This document shows positions 18,160 to 27,150 of a stretch of DNA of 64,000 bases, in pieces. The DNA lies in assembly GCF_030063335.1 (NCBI RefSeq), contig NZ_JASISW010000004.1, forward strand, positions 186,001 through 250,000, given 5' to 3'. A program made the translations under genes and the position numbers. Within the stretch, counting starts at the first letter, position 1; the number at the start of each line of letters is the position of its first letter. A model generated the notes under the pieces. That model was not told the origin of the DNA. It worked only from the letters and a program-made list of their open reading frames with translations, and did no database searches. The stretch comes from Rhodococcus sp. G-MC3. Its GTDB lineage: Bacteria; Actinomycetota; Actinomycetes; Mycobacteriales; Mycobacteriaceae.

Positions 18160-18802
18160 GCCCCTTTTTGCTCGCCTGATACACAGCCTCGGCCCTACGG
18201 CCCACCCCGAGCTTGCGCATGATGTTGCTGACGTGGAACTTGACCGTCGTCGCGGAAATGAACAACTTCGTTCCGATGCTGTTGTTGGACAGCCCTGTTG
18301 CGAGTAGTCGCAGCACTTCCAGCTCGCGATCGGTCAAGCGCTCGATAGTGGACCCCTGCCCGTTGAGCGACCGAATCACTGCCGAGGCGCTGCGTGAATC
18401 GAATGCGCTCTCTCCGCGGGACACCGCCCGGATGGCGCGTACCAGCTCGGTCGTGTCGACGTCCTTCACGACGTATCCGCGGGCGCCGGCATGCACTGCT
18501 TCCACGACGAGGCGATCGTCGAGAAATGTTGTCAACACCAGTAACCCGATGCCGGGATGGGCCCCGGAAAGCTGCGCACACAATGCGAGCCCCTCGTAGT
18601 CGGTGCTCGCCGAGAGCTTGAGGTCCATCAGCACAATGTCCGGCTTGACGCGTTCGACGACGGCGAGTCCTTCGCCCAGCGAAGATGCTTCACCCACGAC
18701 GATCAGATCGGCCTCGCGTTCGAGAACCGACTTCAATCCGTCACGCAGAATTGCGTGGTCGTCGACGAGGACGATCCTGACAACTGTCGTCTGTACGTTC
18801 AC
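18152..18802 (-). CDS. NarL/LuxR-family response regulator (MnoR-like)
   Basis: A 216-residue response regulator from GTG at 18802. The receiver domain has Asp-Asp (VDDHA, residues 13-17), the phospho-acceptor Asp in VLMDLKL (about 60) and conserved Thr and Lys later. The C-terminal LuxR helix-turn-helix reads LTDREVEVLRLLATGLSNNS-like sequence with the actual LTDRELEVLRLLATG. It follows its kinase gene by six bases. Neighbourhood with mftM and an iron alcohol dehydrogenase resembles MnoR of M. smegmatis, which controls alcohol oxidation genes; orthology is inferred. Confidence 0.92.
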   Translation of the reverse strand: MNVQTTVVRIVLVDDHAILRDGLKSVLEREADLIVVGEASSLGEGLAVVERVKPDIVLMDLKLSASTDYEGLALCAQLSGAHPGIGLLVLTTFLDDRLVVEAVHAGARGYVVKDVDTTELVRAIRAVSRGESAFDSRSASAVIRSLNGQGSTIERLTDRELEVLRLLATGLSNNSIGTKLFISATTVKFHVSNIMRKLGVGRRAEAVYQASKKGLI

Positions 18803-18808
18803 GGCTGC

Positions 18809-20146
18809 TCACTCTCGTCCAGAAGGAATGCGCACCGAAATGCGGACTCCTCCGATTTCGGCCTTGCGGATCTCGAGCACCCCTCCGTGTTCACGAGCAC
18901 GTGCCGCCATGTTCGCGAGTCCTCGGTGCCTGCCGTCGACGTCGTTGTTCTCGGCCATACGCAACATCAATCGCATGTGCGTTGGATCACCGTGGCCGTC
19001 GTCCGCGATCGAGAGGAACACATGGCCATTTCGATACGCCAGCCGGACAACCGCCCGGTTGGCGCCCGCATGAACTGCTGTGTTGAACAACGCTTCTCCG
19101 GCTATTCGCAGCAGGCCGTGTTCGCACTCGCTGCTCAGCTCGAGGGGGGTTCCCTCGACGCGGAGCGTGACCTGCAGCTCGTCCGGCATGTGCACGACCG
19201 AGAGTTGCTCGAGCATCTCGGGTAGCGACGTACGGTCCACATCCTGCGAGTGATTGAGCGCGTAGATCGCCGACCGCAACTGCTCGACGGCACGGCGAGT
19301 CAGTTCCTTGGCCAGATCCAGACGCTCCAATCGTTCTTCGGCCGGAATGTCACTGCGGCAGACCTCGATCTGCATGCCTGCCGACAGTACGGCTTGGGTG
19401 ACGCTGTCGTGGAGTTCACGTGCGATCCGGTGCCGCTCGTCGTCGAGCACCTGGCGGCGGTGCGCAGCACCGAGTTTTCGCTGCGTCGCTTCGAGTTCCG
19501 CGTTGCGCACGGCCAGATCCGCAGCCGTCCGATGCGCCTCGGCGTAGGCGCTCTCGGTACGTTCGAGCAGCACCCGCCGACTCTGGTACAACGCCGAATT
19601 CTGCAGTGCCACCGCGGTCTGGCTCGCGAGGATGCTGAGGACCGCCGAGTCGGTGGCGTCGAGTACCCGATGCTCCGGTGTCCACGCTGCGAACGCACCG
19701 ACGACGCCGCCGTCGAGGGCGATGGGCACGAAGGCATGGTGCGAAGCGATCTGCGGTTCGCGTCCGTCACCGATCGTCGCGAGTCGAATAGCTTCGAGGC
19801 AGTCCACCACGTCGTCGGGCAGCGGCGGCCCGACCACGTTGTCGACCAAAAACGGCGTCGCGTCGGGACCGAGAACGAGGCGCCGGGGGCCTGCGTCGGG
19901 AAGGGCGCCGTCGGCGAGGGCGAAGACGACCCACTGTGCGCTCAGGTGGGCCCTGGCAGCCTCGGCGACGGCGCAGATCAACGTCTCGGGTCCGTCCACC
20001 GTCCGCACCAGGGCGCGCGAGATCAGTTCCAGCGCATGAACGACGCGCTCCAACCGCTCCGCCGCACCGCGATACTGCGGATAGAACGTGCTTTTGCCCG
20101 ACCGAAGGCCGGTCAGCAGTGACAGGTCGGGTGGCTGCGCGGTCAC
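18809..20146 (-). CDS. GAF-domain sensor histidine kinase (MnoS-like)
   Basis: A 445-residue kinase from GTG at 20146, overlapping the dehydrogenase stop as GTGA. Order of parts: GAF domain (about 45-190), coiled-coil linker (TESAYAEAHRTAADLAVRNA), HisKA_3 box DERHRIARELHDSVTQAV with the phospho-acceptor His, and an HATPase domain with GLLRIAGEALFNTAVHA and IADDGHGD. There is no membrane segment, so it should sense a cytoplasmic signal. It is co-transcribed with the iron alcohol dehydrogenase and the response regulator. Confidence 0.92.
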   Translation of the reverse strand: MTAQPPDLSLLTGLRSGKSTFYPQYRGAAERLERVVHALELISRALVRTVDGPETLICAVAEAARAHLSAQWVVFALADGALPDAGPRRLVLGPDATPFLVDNVVGPPLPDDVVDCLEAIRLATIGDGREPQIASHHAFVPIALDGGVVGAFAAWTPEHRVLDATDSAVLSILASQTAVALQNSALYQSRRVLLERTESAYAEAHRTAADLAVRNAELEATQRKLGAAHRRQVLDDERHRIARELHDSVTQAVLSAGMQIEVCRSDIPAEERLERLDLAKELTRRAVEQLRSAIYALNHSQDVDRTSLPEMLEQLSVVHMPDELQVTLRVEGTPLELSSECEHGLLRIAGEALFNTAVHAGANRAVVRLAYRNGHVFLSIADDGHGDPTHMRLMLRMAENNDVDGRHRGLANMAARAREHGGVLEIRKAEIGGVRISVRIPSGRE

Positions 20147-21360
20147 ATCGCAGTCCTGAACAGCGCAGCCATCTCGGCGTGGGTGGCCCGGCGAGGATTG
20201 GTCGACATACATGCATCGCGAAGTGCATTGGTCGCGAGCACTTCGATGTCGGAATCGCTCACACCGATCTCGCGAAGCCCCTTGGGAACTCCGACTTGCC
20301 GTGCCAACCGCTCGACGCATTCGGCAACCGCCAGCGACGCCTCCTCGGCGGAGGCGCGACCCTCGGGAAGCCCGAGACTCGTCGCAATCGCGACGTAGGG
20401 CAGCGGATCGGCAGCGGCGTTGAATTTGATGACGTGAGGAAGTAGAACTCCGTTGATGACGCCGTGCGGTAGGTCCAGCAGTCCACCGACCTGATGACTC
20501 ATCGCATGTGTTGCACCGAGAATCGCATTGGTGAACGCAAGACCAGCTTCGAGGCTGGCCTGGGCCATCGATGTTCGGGCGAGCATGTCGTCGGGCACAT
20601 CCATCGTCTGCGCGAGATGCGAAGTGACCATTGTGACCGCACGCAATGCGTGATGGTCGGTGAGTTGGTTGTGACCGAGCGAGACGAACGCCTCGATGCC
20701 GTGCGTCAACGCATCGAGACCCGTTGCCGCATTGAGCCATTCCGGCATGGTAGTCAGCAGTCTCGGATCGATCACAGTGATGTCCGGGACGAGAGCGCGT
20801 CCGAGAATCGTGATCTTCGTCGAGCGTGCGGTATCGGTGACGATGCAGAACTGCGAGACGTCGGCCCCAGTCCCCGACGTCGTCGGCACCATCACCAGAG
20901 GCGGGATCGGACGTCTCGCCTGATCCACCCCCTCGTAGTCGAGAATCGAACCACCGTTTCCGGCGAGAACGGCGACACCCTTGGCTGCGTCCATGACGGA
21001 ACCACCGCCGATGGCGATGAGTACGTCGCAGCCGGACGCCTGATAGACCTCGTGGCCCGCTTCGATCTCGACGTCCTTGGGGTTCGGGGTGAGCCCGCTC
21101 CACAGCGTCGGGTCGAGTCCCTGCTCTTCGAGTAACAGCGTCAACTGCGCGACCCAGCCGGTCTCGATGAGTCCTGCATCGGAGACGACCATGGGCCTGC
21201 GAGCACCGAGCCGCAACGCTGCGTGCGCAACTTCGCCGAGAGAGTCCTGCCCGAAGACGATCTCCGGCGCGTGAAACTTCAGTACTCGCGGCGTCTCGAT
21301 CGAACTTCGGTGCGAGTGCAGGTCATGCATGGCCTGACCCGTCGCTCCCGTTTCGAACAT
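20143..21360 (-). CDS. Iron-containing (group III) alcohol dehydrogenase
   Basis: A 405-residue Fe-ADH. Nucleotide-binding GGGSVMDAAKG lies near residues 98-108. All four metal ligands are recognisable: Asp and His in GLDALTHGIEAF, His in ATHAMSHQVGG and His in LPHGVINGVLLPH. It is closer in motif to ErcA / 1,3-propanediol-dehydrogenase types than to the NDMA-dependent methanol dehydrogenase Mno. It heads an operon with the kinase and response regulator next to the mycofactocin genes, so it may be a mycofactocin client or an alcohol-sensing partner. Neither role can be proved from sequence. Confidence 0.9.
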   Translation of the reverse strand: MFETGATGQAMHDLHSHRSSIETPRVLKFHAPEIVFGQDSLGEVAHAALRLGARRPMVVSDAGLIETGWVAQLTLLLEEQGLDPTLWSGLTPNPKDVEIEAGHEVYQASGCDVLIAIGGGSVMDAAKGVAVLAGNGGSILDYEGVDQARRPIPPLVMVPTTSGTGADVSQFCIVTDTARSTKITILGRALVPDITVIDPRLLTTMPEWLNAATGLDALTHGIEAFVSLGHNQLTDHHALRAVTMVTSHLAQTMDVPDDMLARTSMAQASLEAGLAFTNAILGATHAMSHQVGGLLDLPHGVINGVLLPHVIKFNAAADPLPYVAIATSLGLPEGRASAEEASLAVAECVERLARQVGVPKGLREIGVSDSDIEVLATNALRDACMSTNPRRATHAEMAALFRTAM

Positions 21361-21687
21361 CAGTTCTCGCTTCTACATGTGAACTTTCGGCACCACTGCC
21401 CGATGGCAGCGCACACCACCACAATGTGATTCACGTTACAACCCTAGTCCTGTCCGGACGGAACACCCACCAGCCACCGGGCAGGGATTCACCTGCCCGA
21501 TCGGGCAGGTGGGCGCGCTGCGCGACCGTGAGCGTTTTGTGACACGCGGCTGTACCTGTCCACTCACGGGGGGCCGCGCCTATGACGCCAGAACAAATCG
21601 GTATCCCCTGACTCATTGCCAACCCGTACCCGGTGGGGAAGATTCCATTCTCGAGTCCATTCGCATGTTCTACCGAAAGGCACCGCC
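21361..21687. promoter_or_regulatory. Intergenic region with a perfect 22-bp palindrome
   Basis: This gap lies between the divergent alcohol dehydrogenase and idnO-like genes. Positions 21490-21511 form a perfect palindrome: CACCTGCCCGA followed directly by its reverse complement. It could be a dimeric regulator site or a cruciform. GAAAGG at 21675-21680 is the ribosome-binding site for the GTG at 21688. No coding frame is convincing. Confidence 0.5.
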
Positions 21688-22461
21688 GTGAACGGCCACG
21701 ACATTTTCGACCTCCACGGCAAGATTGCGCTGGTCACCGGTTCGAGCAGAGGGATCGGGCTGGCTTTGTCGACAGGCCTTGCACAGGCAGGCGCCGTGAC
21801 GGTGCTCAACGGCCGCGACTCCGAGCAGCTGCGCCTAACCCAGTCCGAACTGGCCGAGGCGACGGGCGCGGACATTCGTGCCTACGCCTTCGACGTCACC
21901 GATTCGGCAGCCGTCGCCGACGCCGCCGCCCGCATCGAAGTCGAGGTCGGCCCGGTGGACATCGTCGTCAACAACACCGGCGTCCAGCACCGAGCCCCGC
22001 TGCTCGAATTCGGCGACGACGACTTCCGACGCATCATCGACACCAACCTCACCAGTGCGTTCTACGTCGGTCGTGAGTTCGCCCGTGCAATGACGGACCG
22101 CGGTCGGGGCAAGATCGTCAACATCTGTTCGGTGCAGAGCGAGCTCGGCAGGGCAGGAATCGCCCCGTACGCGGCGTCCAAAGGCGGGCTGAAGATGCTC
22201 ACCCGCGGCATGTGCGCCGATCTCGCGCCCAGCGGTATTCAGGTAAATGCTCTGGCACCGGGATACTTCGACACCGAGCTGACTCGCGCACTCGTGGAGA
22301 ACGAAGAGTTCACCGCGTGGCTCGCTGCTCGCACCCCCGCCGGGCGCTGGGGCCGCACCGAGGAACTCGTCGGGGCTCTACTCTTCCTTTCCTCGGCCGC
22401 CTCCGATTTCGTCAACGGCCAGATCCTGTACGTCGACGGCGGCATGACCGCCGTCGTCTGA
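21688..22461 (+). CDS. Gluconate 5-dehydrogenase-like SDR (IdnO type)
   Basis: A 257-residue classical SDR from GTG at 21688. NAD(P) motif TGSSRGIG (about 18-25), NNTG, catalytic Ser in ICSVQSELG, and YxxxK in PYAASKGGLK. The blocks INICSMQSELGR-like, KGGLKMLTRGMC, APGYFDTELT and TPAGRWG follow E. coli IdnO closely from memory. IdnO reduces 5-keto-D-gluconate to D-gluconate. An IdnD-like gene lies 7 kb downstream, but no gluconate kinase is present, so the true substrate may be a related keto acid. It is followed 27 bases later by a hydroxyacid dehydrogenase gene. Confidence 0.85.
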   Translation: MNGHDIFDLHGKIALVTGSSRGIGLALSTGLAQAGAVTVLNGRDSEQLRLTQSELAEATGADIRAYAFDVTDSAAVADAAARIEVEVGPVDIVVNNTGVQHRAPLLEFGDDDFRRIIDTNLTSAFYVGREFARAMTDRGRGKIVNICSVQSELGRAGIAPYAASKGGLKMLTRGMCADLAPSGIQVNALAPGYFDTELTRALVENEEFTAWLAARTPAGRWGRTEELVGALLFLSSAASDFVNGQILYVDGGMTAVV

Positions 22462-22487
22462 ACCCAAGAATCGAGTATCGAAGAAAC

Positions 22488-23405
22488 GTGACTTCACCGC
22501 GTATCCATCTCGGACCGAGCGAGAACAGCGAACTCGCCGCTGCCATCACGCGCGCCGGAGGTGTTCTCTCTCTTTTGAACGAGGCCGACGCTCTGGTATG
22601 GACGGCAGGCCCCGACACCTTTCCTGCCGATCTACCCGCGAACATCCGCTGGGTTCAATTGTCCTCTGCCGGAGTGGAATCCTGGATCGACGCAGGGATA
22701 GTCGACACGTCCCGTACGTGGACCTCTGCAGCGGGCGCCTACTCGCGGACGGTAGCCCAGCACGCCATCATGCTGCTGCTGGCCGGTGTACGACACCTTC
22801 CGGAGCAGCTCGACGCCACCAGCTGGCGCAAGGAAGAATTCGACCCGCGGGTGGGAACGCTCGACGGCTCGACGGTCGCGATCATCGGGTGCGGCGGTAT
22901 CGGGCGAGCGCTCATCCCGTTTCTCCATGCCGCGGGCGCGAGTGTCCTCGCCGTCACGCGTTCCGGCGTGCCGGTGCACGGCGCATCCGACACCCTGACG
23001 GCCGACCGAGTCGACGAAGTATTCTCACGTGCCGATCATTTCGTGCTCGCCGCGCCCGCGACGAGTGACACGGCGCATCTGCTCGGCACAGCAGAACTTG
23101 CGCAGATGCGACCGACCTCGTGGATCGTCAACGTTGCCCGAGGTTCACTCATCGACACCGACGCCGCGGTCGAAGCCGCACGTAGCGGCAAGATCGGCGG
23201 CCTTGCGCTGGACGTGACCGATCCCGAGCCGTTGCCGGATTCACATCCATTGTGGTCGCTCCCCAACGCGATCATCACACCGCACGTGGCGAACCCTGCA
23301 TCGGGACTGTCCGCTGCGCTGAACGCACACGTGCAAAGAAACATCGAGAAGTTCTCCGCTGGCACACCTCTCGATGCCGTGATCGACATCGAACGCGGGT
23401 ATTGA
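22488..23405 (+). CDS. D-isomer-specific 2-hydroxyacid dehydrogenase
   Basis: A 305-residue NAD(P)-dependent enzyme from GTG at 22488. The cofactor domain has GCGGIGRAL. Catalytic residues are visible in order: Arg in VNVARGSLID, Glu in DVTDPEPLP and His in ITPHVAN. It probably interconverts a 2-keto and a 2-hydroxy acid in the pathway served by the preceding SDR. It converges on the LysR gene with only three bases between stops. Confidence 0.87.
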   Translation: MTSPRIHLGPSENSELAAAITRAGGVLSLLNEADALVWTAGPDTFPADLPANIRWVQLSSAGVESWIDAGIVDTSRTWTSAAGAYSRTVAQHAIMLLLAGVRHLPEQLDATSWRKEEFDPRVGTLDGSTVAIIGCGGIGRALIPFLHAAGASVLAVTRSGVPVHGASDTLTADRVDEVFSRADHFVLAAPATSDTAHLLGTAELAQMRPTSWIVNVARGSLIDTDAAVEAARSGKIGGLALDVTDPEPLPDSHPLWSLPNAIITPHVANPASGLSAALNAHVQRNIEKFSAGTPLDAVIDIERGY

Positions 23406-23408
23406 TTG

Positions 23409-24353
23409 TCAGAGTGTCGGACGGGTGCCCGGAGTGACGTAGTCCGCCAGCACCGTCCGCAATACCTCACGCACAGCCTCGGCGGGTCGCGACAATGGCT
23501 GATGCGCCGGAGTTCCGAGCGATACCTGAACCTCGATGGTCGGCTCTATTCGCCGTAGTTCCAGACCCTGCACGTTCATCATCCTGCGCGCCACGGACAG
23601 CGGCAGCACCGTCGCACCGAGTCTGCTGCGCACCGCCTGCGCCATCAACGTCACGGACTCGACCTCGGCCACAATTTTAGGTTGCGCGAGCGCCGTCTCG
23701 AACGCCGACTCGACGACCTTCCTTATCGTGTGCATCGGCCCAGGCAGCAACAGCGGCACCTCGGTCATATCGAGAAGCGATACCGCACTGCCGGTTTCAC
23801 CGGGTAGCCCAGTCCCGGTCGGTGCGACGACCATCAGCTCCTCGGTCAGTACTCGCTCGAACGTCACGCCTTTGATTGGGCCTGCGTCGTAGAGCAATGC
23901 CATATCCATTCGCCCGGTCATCATCGCCTCACTGAGCACCCCGCCGAAGTTCTCGTTGATATGCAGGAGGATGGACGGATAGCGTTCGCGTACCGCTGTG
24001 AGCAACGGCAGCGCCATGGACGTCACCGTGCTGTACGGCGCAAGGCCGACAGAGACACCTCCGGCCAATTCCCTTCCCACGACACTTACTTCGGCTTGCG
24101 CGCTCTCCACCTGGCGGAGAATGACCTGAGCATGCCGGTACAGCGCGCGGCCGGCATCGGTCGGTTCGACGCCTTGTTTGCTGCGCACCAGCAATTGCTG
24201 ACCGAAATGCGATTCGAGGGCCGTCATCTGCTGACTCAAAGCCGGTTGCGCAATGTGCAGGATGTCGGCCGCTCTCGTGATGCTGCCTGCATCGACGATT
24301 CGAACGAACGAGAACAGCCGTCGAGTATCCACGGTTGACTCCCCTCTCTTCAC
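23409..24353 (-). CDS. LysR-family transcriptional regulator
   Basis: A 314-residue LysR protein. The N-terminal winged helix contains SITRAADILHIAQPALSQQM, and the long linker helix and type 2 periplasmic-binding-like effector domain follow. A GTG seven codons in (24332) is an alternative start giving a more typical N-terminus. It is divergent from the pxpA operon (24598) and convergent with the hydroxyacid dehydrogenase gene, so it is the obvious candidate regulator of the catabolic operon. Confidence 0.9.
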   Translation of the reverse strand: MKRGESTVDTRRLFSFVRIVDAGSITRAADILHIAQPALSQQMTALESHFGQQLLVRSKQGVEPTDAGRALYRHAQVILRQVESAQAEVSVVGRELAGGVSVGLAPYSTVTSMALPLLTAVRERYPSILLHINENFGGVLSEAMMTGRMDMALLYDAGPIKGVTFERVLTEELMVVAPTGTGLPGETGSAVSLLDMTEVPLLLPGPMHTIRKVVESAFETALAQPKIVAEVESVTLMAQAVRSRLGATVLPLSVARRMMNVQGLELRRIEPTIEVQVSLGTPAHQPLSRPAEAVREVLRTVLADYVTPGTRPTL

Positions 24354-24597
24354 GTTTCACGTCGATGTTTCCCCACCGTTTCAGATGAGCAACAGCGCTG
24401 TAGCGAATTGCCGATCACTCTGATCTGCTGCGGACGAATCCGCAGGTGAACCAGCATAGGACTTTGCTATCACATCACCGCAAACGGGTATTAACGCTGC
24501 TTCGACGATCCTGCGTACCGTCCGAATACACAAGATGCAACGCCGGGTGCAGCGCCCGAAGACACATGAAGTTCTCCATTCGAAAGGCAGGAAAGCA

Positions 24598-25383
24598 ATG
24601 GCCTCCACCATAGATCTCGTCGCAGATCTGGGCGAGAGCTTCGGAGCCTGGACGATGGGTGACGACCAGTCACTGCTCGATCTTGTGACCTCCGCCAATA
24701 TTGCATGCGGATTCCATGCAGGCGACCCTCGAACGATGGACTCGACGGTCCGCAGTTGCGTCGAGCGCGGCATCAGCGTCGGCGCCCACCCCAGCTTCCC
24801 CGACCTCGCCGGATTCGGCCGCCGTGCAATGGATTTGACCGCCGAAGAGGTTCGGACCGACGTGCTGTACCAGATCGGCGCACTGCAGGCGTTCGCAACG
24901 GCACACGGTACGACGGTCTCCCACGTTGCTCCGCACGGACGTCTGGGCAACCTCGTCGCCACGCGCGCCGATTACGCTGCCGCGGTTGTCGATGCGGTCG
25001 GTGCACTCGATCCATCCATGATCGTGATGGCGCAGGAGGGCCTGCTCGCGGAGGAGGCCCGCAGTCGGGGCATCGCCGTCGGGATCGTCGGCATCGTCGA
25101 TCGCGCATACCGACCGGACGGCACGCTCGTGCCTCGAACCGAACCCGGCGCGGTCATCCATGACCTCGACGAGCTGGTTTCTCGTACCGTACGCATGGTC
25201 GTCGACGGTGTCCTCGACGCCGTTGATGGTACCGAGATTGCGATAGCGGCCGACACTGTTCTGCTGCACGGGGACAACCCGGGTGCGGTACGGACGGCCG
25301 CCGCCATCCGGGCGGCACTGACCGATGCGGGTGTGCGGATCGCGCGGCTGGACAGCAACTTCCGCGAGCGGTGTACCGCATGA
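24598..25383 (+). CDS. pxpA: LamB/YcsF family protein, 5-oxoprolinase subunit A
   Basis: A 261-residue PxpA-type protein starting with the family motif DLVADLGESFGAW (residues 6-18). SANIACGFHAGDP and GAHPSFPDLAGFGRR follow as expected, along with VSHVAPHGRLGN (the common form is VKPHGALYN). With PxpB and PxpC it would hydrolyse 5-oxoproline to glutamate using ATP. The GESFGAW and HGRLGN variants suggest a specialised subfamily rather than housekeeping PxpA. Stop and next start overlap as ATGA. First gene of a plus-strand operon to 32.3 kb. Confidence 0.87.
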   Translation: MASTIDLVADLGESFGAWTMGDDQSLLDLVTSANIACGFHAGDPRTMDSTVRSCVERGISVGAHPSFPDLAGFGRRAMDLTAEEVRTDVLYQIGALQAFATAHGTTVSHVAPHGRLGNLVATRADYAAAVVDAVGALDPSMIVMAQEGLLAEEARSRGIAVGIVGIVDRAYRPDGTLVPRTEPGAVIHDLDELVSRTVRMVVDGVLDAVDGTEIAIAADTVLLHGDNPGAVRTAAAIRAALTDAGVRIARLDSNFRERCTA

Positions 25384-26069
25384 CCACGTTGACCGTCGCC
25401 GACTGTGGCGATTCCGCGCTTCGCGTAGCCTCCTGCGCCGCAACGCCGGACGAGCGCTGGGAAGAGGTTCGTCGTCTCGCAACCGCCTTGACTGCCGTCA
25501 CGGCTCCCGGAGTTCACGGCGCCATCGCCACCTACGACGCCGCGTTGATCGAATTCGATTGTGCAATAACCACTCATGCCGAGGTACGCCGAATCGTCGA
25601 CGCCCTTGCAACCGCGTCCGTTCCCGAAGAGCGGAAGCCGCGGGCGTTCGAGATTCCCGTCGTGTACGGCGGCGAGTACGGACCGGATCTCGATGTCGTT
25701 GCCTCCCTGCTGGGTATCGGCTGCGACGACGTGATCGCACTGCACTGCGCCGAGCCGCTCACCATGCGCTGCTTCGGATCTCCCGGCGGCGCCCCGATGC
25801 TCGACGGTCCGGCATTCCCCCAACCCATTCCTCGTCTCGCCAGCCCGCGCCCCAAAGTCGCTGCAGGAGCGGTCGCGGTGGCCGGACGCCAAGCAGTGGT
25901 GTCGGCTCGTCCCGCTCCCGGCGGCTGGCAGGTACTCGGGCGGACACCACTGGACCTGGTGGACATCGCCGCACAGCCGCTGTCTCCGTTCGCTCCCGGC
26001 GACACGTTTCGGTTCTTTCCCATCGAGGAGTCCGCGTGGACCCGCTACGAGGGGCAAGTCCATGGCTGA
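25380..26069 (+). CDS. pxpB: 5-oxoprolinase subunit B (KipI/PxpB)
   Basis: A 229-residue carboxyltransferase-domain 1 protein. The core EIPVVYGGEYGPDLDVVASL near residues 95-114 and FGSPGGAPMLDGP with ASPRPKVAAGAVAVAG are characteristic of KipI/PxpB. Starts by ATGA overlap with pxpA and overlaps pxpC by eight bases. PxpB and PxpC form the catalytic pair that acts on phosphorylated lactam or related amide. Confidence 0.87.
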   Translation: MTTLTVADCGDSALRVASCAATPDERWEEVRRLATALTAVTAPGVHGAIATYDAALIEFDCAITTHAEVRRIVDALATASVPEERKPRAFEIPVVYGGEYGPDLDVVASLLGIGCDDVIALHCAEPLTMRCFGSPGGAPMLDGPAFPQPIPRLASPRPKVAAGAVAVAGRQAVVSARPAPGGWQVLGRTPLDLVDIAAQPLSPFAPGDTFRFFPIEESAWTRYEGQVHG

Positions 26070-27150
26070 AACTCTGAGGATCCTCCAGCCGGGTATCTCC
26101 GCGATCACCGATCTCGGCCGTCGGAGTGCTGGGTCGGTAGGCCAGATGAGCGGCGGCGCTCTCGACCAGTACAGCGCACGGATCGCCAACGTGCTCGTTG
26201 CGAGCCCCGAGAACGCCCCGTTGATCGAGCTCACGGCGTTGAATTTCTTGGCTGTTCCGAGCACCGATCTGCTGATCTCTGTGACCGGTGCACCCGCCGA
26301 GGTGACCGTGAACGACGTACGAGCCGAGCAGTGGCAGCCGGTCGTCGTGCCCGCCGGAGCATCGCTCGCGGTGACCGGAATCCGTGACGGACTGCGCGTG
26401 TACGTCGCCATCCACGGCTCGATCCGAGCCGACACGCTGATGGGAAGTTGCGCACCCGATTCCGTCCTCGGATTCGGTCGCGTTCTCGGCCGCGGCGACG
26501 ACGTTCAGGTCGACGTCGACTGCCCGCCGATACGCCACCCTCACTTCGACATTCCGGTCTTCCGGCTCGATGCCCCACGCCCGAAGTTCGGTGACTGCTG
26601 GGTTGTACCCGTCACCGACGGACCGGACATCGCCGACTTCCACGGCACCGAATCGAGCTTGTTCGACCAGGAGTTCGTTGTCGGCAATTCGAGCAACCAC
26701 ATCGGTCTCCGCCTTTCCTCATCCGACGGACATGCACTGCCCGCCCGGGTAGCCACGTCGGAAGTTCTTTCTCGCGGCGTGCCCATCGGTGCTGTCGAGG
26801 TTCCTGCCGGACACGAGCTTCTCGTCCTCCACCGAGGACGCGGGGTCACTGCCGGATATCCGGTGCTCGCCGTCGTCACCACGACCGGCCTGGACCGACT
26901 CGGCCAGGCGCGTGCTGGTCACCGCGTCCAATTCTCTTCGGTGGGTGTCGCCAGCGCCGTCGACGCCCACCGCGCGCGCAGCCGCGGTCTCGAAGAACTC
27001 CGAACCCGAGTCGGGGCCGTCTTCGCCAGCCTCGCCATCCCTGACCACTCGAGTCCGATCCATACAAGTCCTGCACTCGCCCCCAGCCCTTCTATTGCAC
27101 CCGACCCTGCTTTTACAATCAGCTCTGCACTCACACTGGAGTCAGCATGA
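26062..27150 (+). CDS. pxpC: 5-oxoprolinase subunit C (KipA/PxpC)
   Basis: A 362-residue carboxyltransferase-domain 2 protein. LRILQPGISAITDLGRRSAG (residues 5-24) and SSNHIGLRLS (about 212-221) are the family landmarks. The last 50 or so residues are rich in Pro, Ser and Ala and extend beyond typical PxpC (around 310), without a recognisable domain. The stop overlaps the transporter start as ATGA. Confidence 0.86.
   Translation: MAETLRILQPGISAITDLGRRSAGSVGQMSGGALDQYSARIANVLVASPENAPLIELTALNFLAVPSTDLLISVTGAPAEVTVNDVRAEQWQPVVVPAGASLAVTGIRDGLRVYVAIHGSIRADTLMGSCAPDSVLGFGRVLGRGDDVQVDVDCPPIRHPHFDIPVFRLDAPRPKFGDCWVVPVTDGPDIADFHGTESSLFDQEFVVGNSSNHIGLRLSSSDGHALPARVATSEVLSRGVPIGAVEVPAGHELLVLHRGRGVTAGYPVLAVVTTTGLDRLGQARAGHRVQFSSVGVASAVDAHRARSRGLEELRTRVGAVFASLAIPDHSSPIHTSPALAPSPSIAPDPAFTISSALTLESA

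Noticed and set aside
20143-21360. Maleylacetate reductase or NDMA-dependent methanol dehydrogenase for the Fe-ADH
   Set aside because: All four iron ligands are present, unlike maleylacetate reductases, and the length and motifs differ from Mno-type methanol dehydrogenases; an ErcA/propanediol-type enzyme fits better.
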